From NCBI RefSeq assembly GCF_003024235.1, contig NZ_KZ679088.1, positions 62,001 through 126,000 on the forward strand: DNA of 64,000 nt. The letters run 5' to 3'. The notes under the pieces are model-generated. The model saw only the letters and a program-made list of their open reading frames with translations, was not told where the DNA came from and did not search any database. The translations under genes were made by a program, and so were the position numbers. The DNA is from Arenimonas caeni. Lineage in GTDB: Bacteria > Pseudomonadota > Gammaproteobacteria > Xanthomonadales > Xanthomonadaceae. Positions within the stretch are counted from its first letter, which is position 1. Each line of letters starts with the position of its first letter. Positions 63,171 to 64,000 of the stretch are shown in pieces.

Positions 63171-63932
63171 TCAGGCGAGGTAGCCGCCGTCCACCGGCAG
63201 CGCGGCGCCGGTGAGGTAGGAGGCGGCGGGCGAGGCGAGGAAGAGCACGGCCGGGGCGATCTCGCCCGGCTGCGCCACGCGCGCCAGCGGGATCAGCCGC
63301 AGCATCATGTCCATGATCTTGGGGTTGCCGGTCAGCGCCGAGGCAAACTTCGTGTCGGTCAGGCCCGGCAGCACCGCGTTCACGCGCACGCCCAGCGGCG
63401 CCAGCTCCTTGGCGAAACCCTCGGTCATGTTGACGATGCCGGCCTTGGTCATCGAATACACCAGCTGGCCCGGCGCCGGGCGCTCGGCGTTCACCGAGGC
63501 CACGTTCACCACGGCGCCGCCGTGGCCCTTCATGCGCCGGGCGGCCTGCACCGTGGTCCAGAAATACCCGCGCAGGTTCACTTCGACGGTCTTTTCGTAG
63601 GCGTCGAGCGTCATGTCCACCGCCGGGCCGAAGTAGGGGTTGGCGGCGGCATTGTTGACCAGGATGTCCACGCGCTTGCCGGCGGCGTCGAGCGTGGCGA
63701 ACAGGCCCTCGATGGCGGCCGGGTCGCCGACGTGCACGGCGTGCGCCTCGGCCGAGCCGCCGGCCGCGCGGATGGCGTCGGCCACGGCCTGGCAGCCCTC
63801 GAGTTTGCGGCTGGTGCAGATGACGTGGGCGCCGTGGGCGGCGAGCAGGTGGGCGATGGCCTCGCCGATGCCGCGCGAAGCGCCGGAGACCAGGGCGGTC
63901 TGGCCGGAAAGGTCGAACAGGGAGTCGGTCAC
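63171..63932 (-). CDS. Short-chain dehydrogenase/reductase
   Basis: A 253-residue classical SDR. It has SGASRGIGEA for NAD(P) binding near residue 15, NNAAANPYFG, VNVASVNAERP with catalytic Ser, and YSMTK with Tyr and Lys near residue 155. Ser-Arg at the end of strand beta2 (TSRKLEG) favours NADP. The substrate is unknown. It is the first gene of a probable SDR-GST unit. The last 68 bp of the window hold no gene. Confidence 0.88.
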   Translation of the reverse strand: MTDSLFDLSGQTALVSGASRGIGEAIAHLLAAHGAHVICTSRKLEGCQAVADAIRAAGGSAEAHAVHVGDPAAIEGLFATLDAAGKRVDILVNNAAANPYFGPAVDMTLDAYEKTVEVNLRGYFWTTVQAARRMKGHGGAVVNVASVNAERPAPGQLVYSMTKAGIVNMTEGFAKELAPLGVRVNAVLPGLTDTKFASALTGNPKIMDMMLRLIPLARVAQPGEIAPAVLFLASPAASYLTGAALPVDGGYLA

Positions 63933-64000
63933 GCGAGGCTCCGTGGTGAAGACGGGACGACGAGGTTGTTATGCTCCGGAATCTAGCACAGGCCCCGTGC

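Overview
The window is about 70% GC and almost fully coding. It looks like the chromosome of a gammaproteobacterium of the Xanthomonadales/Lysobacterales type. Reasons: an oleBCD long-chain olefin cluster, an ECF sigma factor of the Ser/Thr-kinase-associated kind, REP hairpins of the 'gtaggagcgccttcaggcgcgaa' type, an FNR/Anr-type box, and parA-parB-rsmG in the order usual near the replication origin. The species cannot be named from the sequence alone.

Layout. 1-262: start of an efflux adaptor, cut by the window edge. 407-3986: oleB-oleC-oleD with 4-bp overlaps. 4078-6591: a small membrane protein, then ubiJ-ubiB. 6596-7829: a REP palindrome split by an IS110-family element whose left end carries guide-like segments of a bridge RNA. 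7843-22524: housekeeping genes (M16 protease, pseudouridine synthase, tdk, kinase plus ECF sigma factor, mutM, desaturase, acsA, cytochrome b561) and a truncated catalase remnant. 22658-30571: an SRPBCC protein, a CHAD gene behind a perfect FNR-type box, two divergent PepSY genes next to a two-component system, and a TonB receptor. 30662-35262: rpmB-rpmG, a glycosyltransferase pair, parA-parB, rsmG and a short SPFH protein.

35263-44487 is an accessory island with different base composition. It holds a triple repeat, a hipBA-like module with an operator palindrome over the start codon, an intact IS1182-family element with 19-bp ends and a GACC target duplication, and an MBL-fold/membrane-protein pair beside a short tyrosine recombinase. 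The pair and recombinase are bracketed by two copies of a 17-bp motif. After these come two integron-attC-like sites that frame a gene for an unrecognised anchored protein. The MBL/membrane pair and the attC-framed gene are the best candidates for undescribed cargo.

44488-63932 returns to core-type genes: a GAF-GAF-GGDEF-EAL protein behind an incomplete yejEF-type ABC transporter, hemB-aroE, a gamma carbonic anhydrase, an aldehyde dehydrogenase, oligopeptidase A, an acetyltransferase, a 14-helix MFS exporter, threonine aldolase, a second cytochrome b561, exonuclease III, a DPP-IV-like peptidase, a glutathione transferase and an SDR. Long perfect hairpins (20-38-bp arms) sit in several 3' intergenic gaps. 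Many genes have a -10-like hexamer exactly 6 nt before the start codon, which suggests leaderless transcription.
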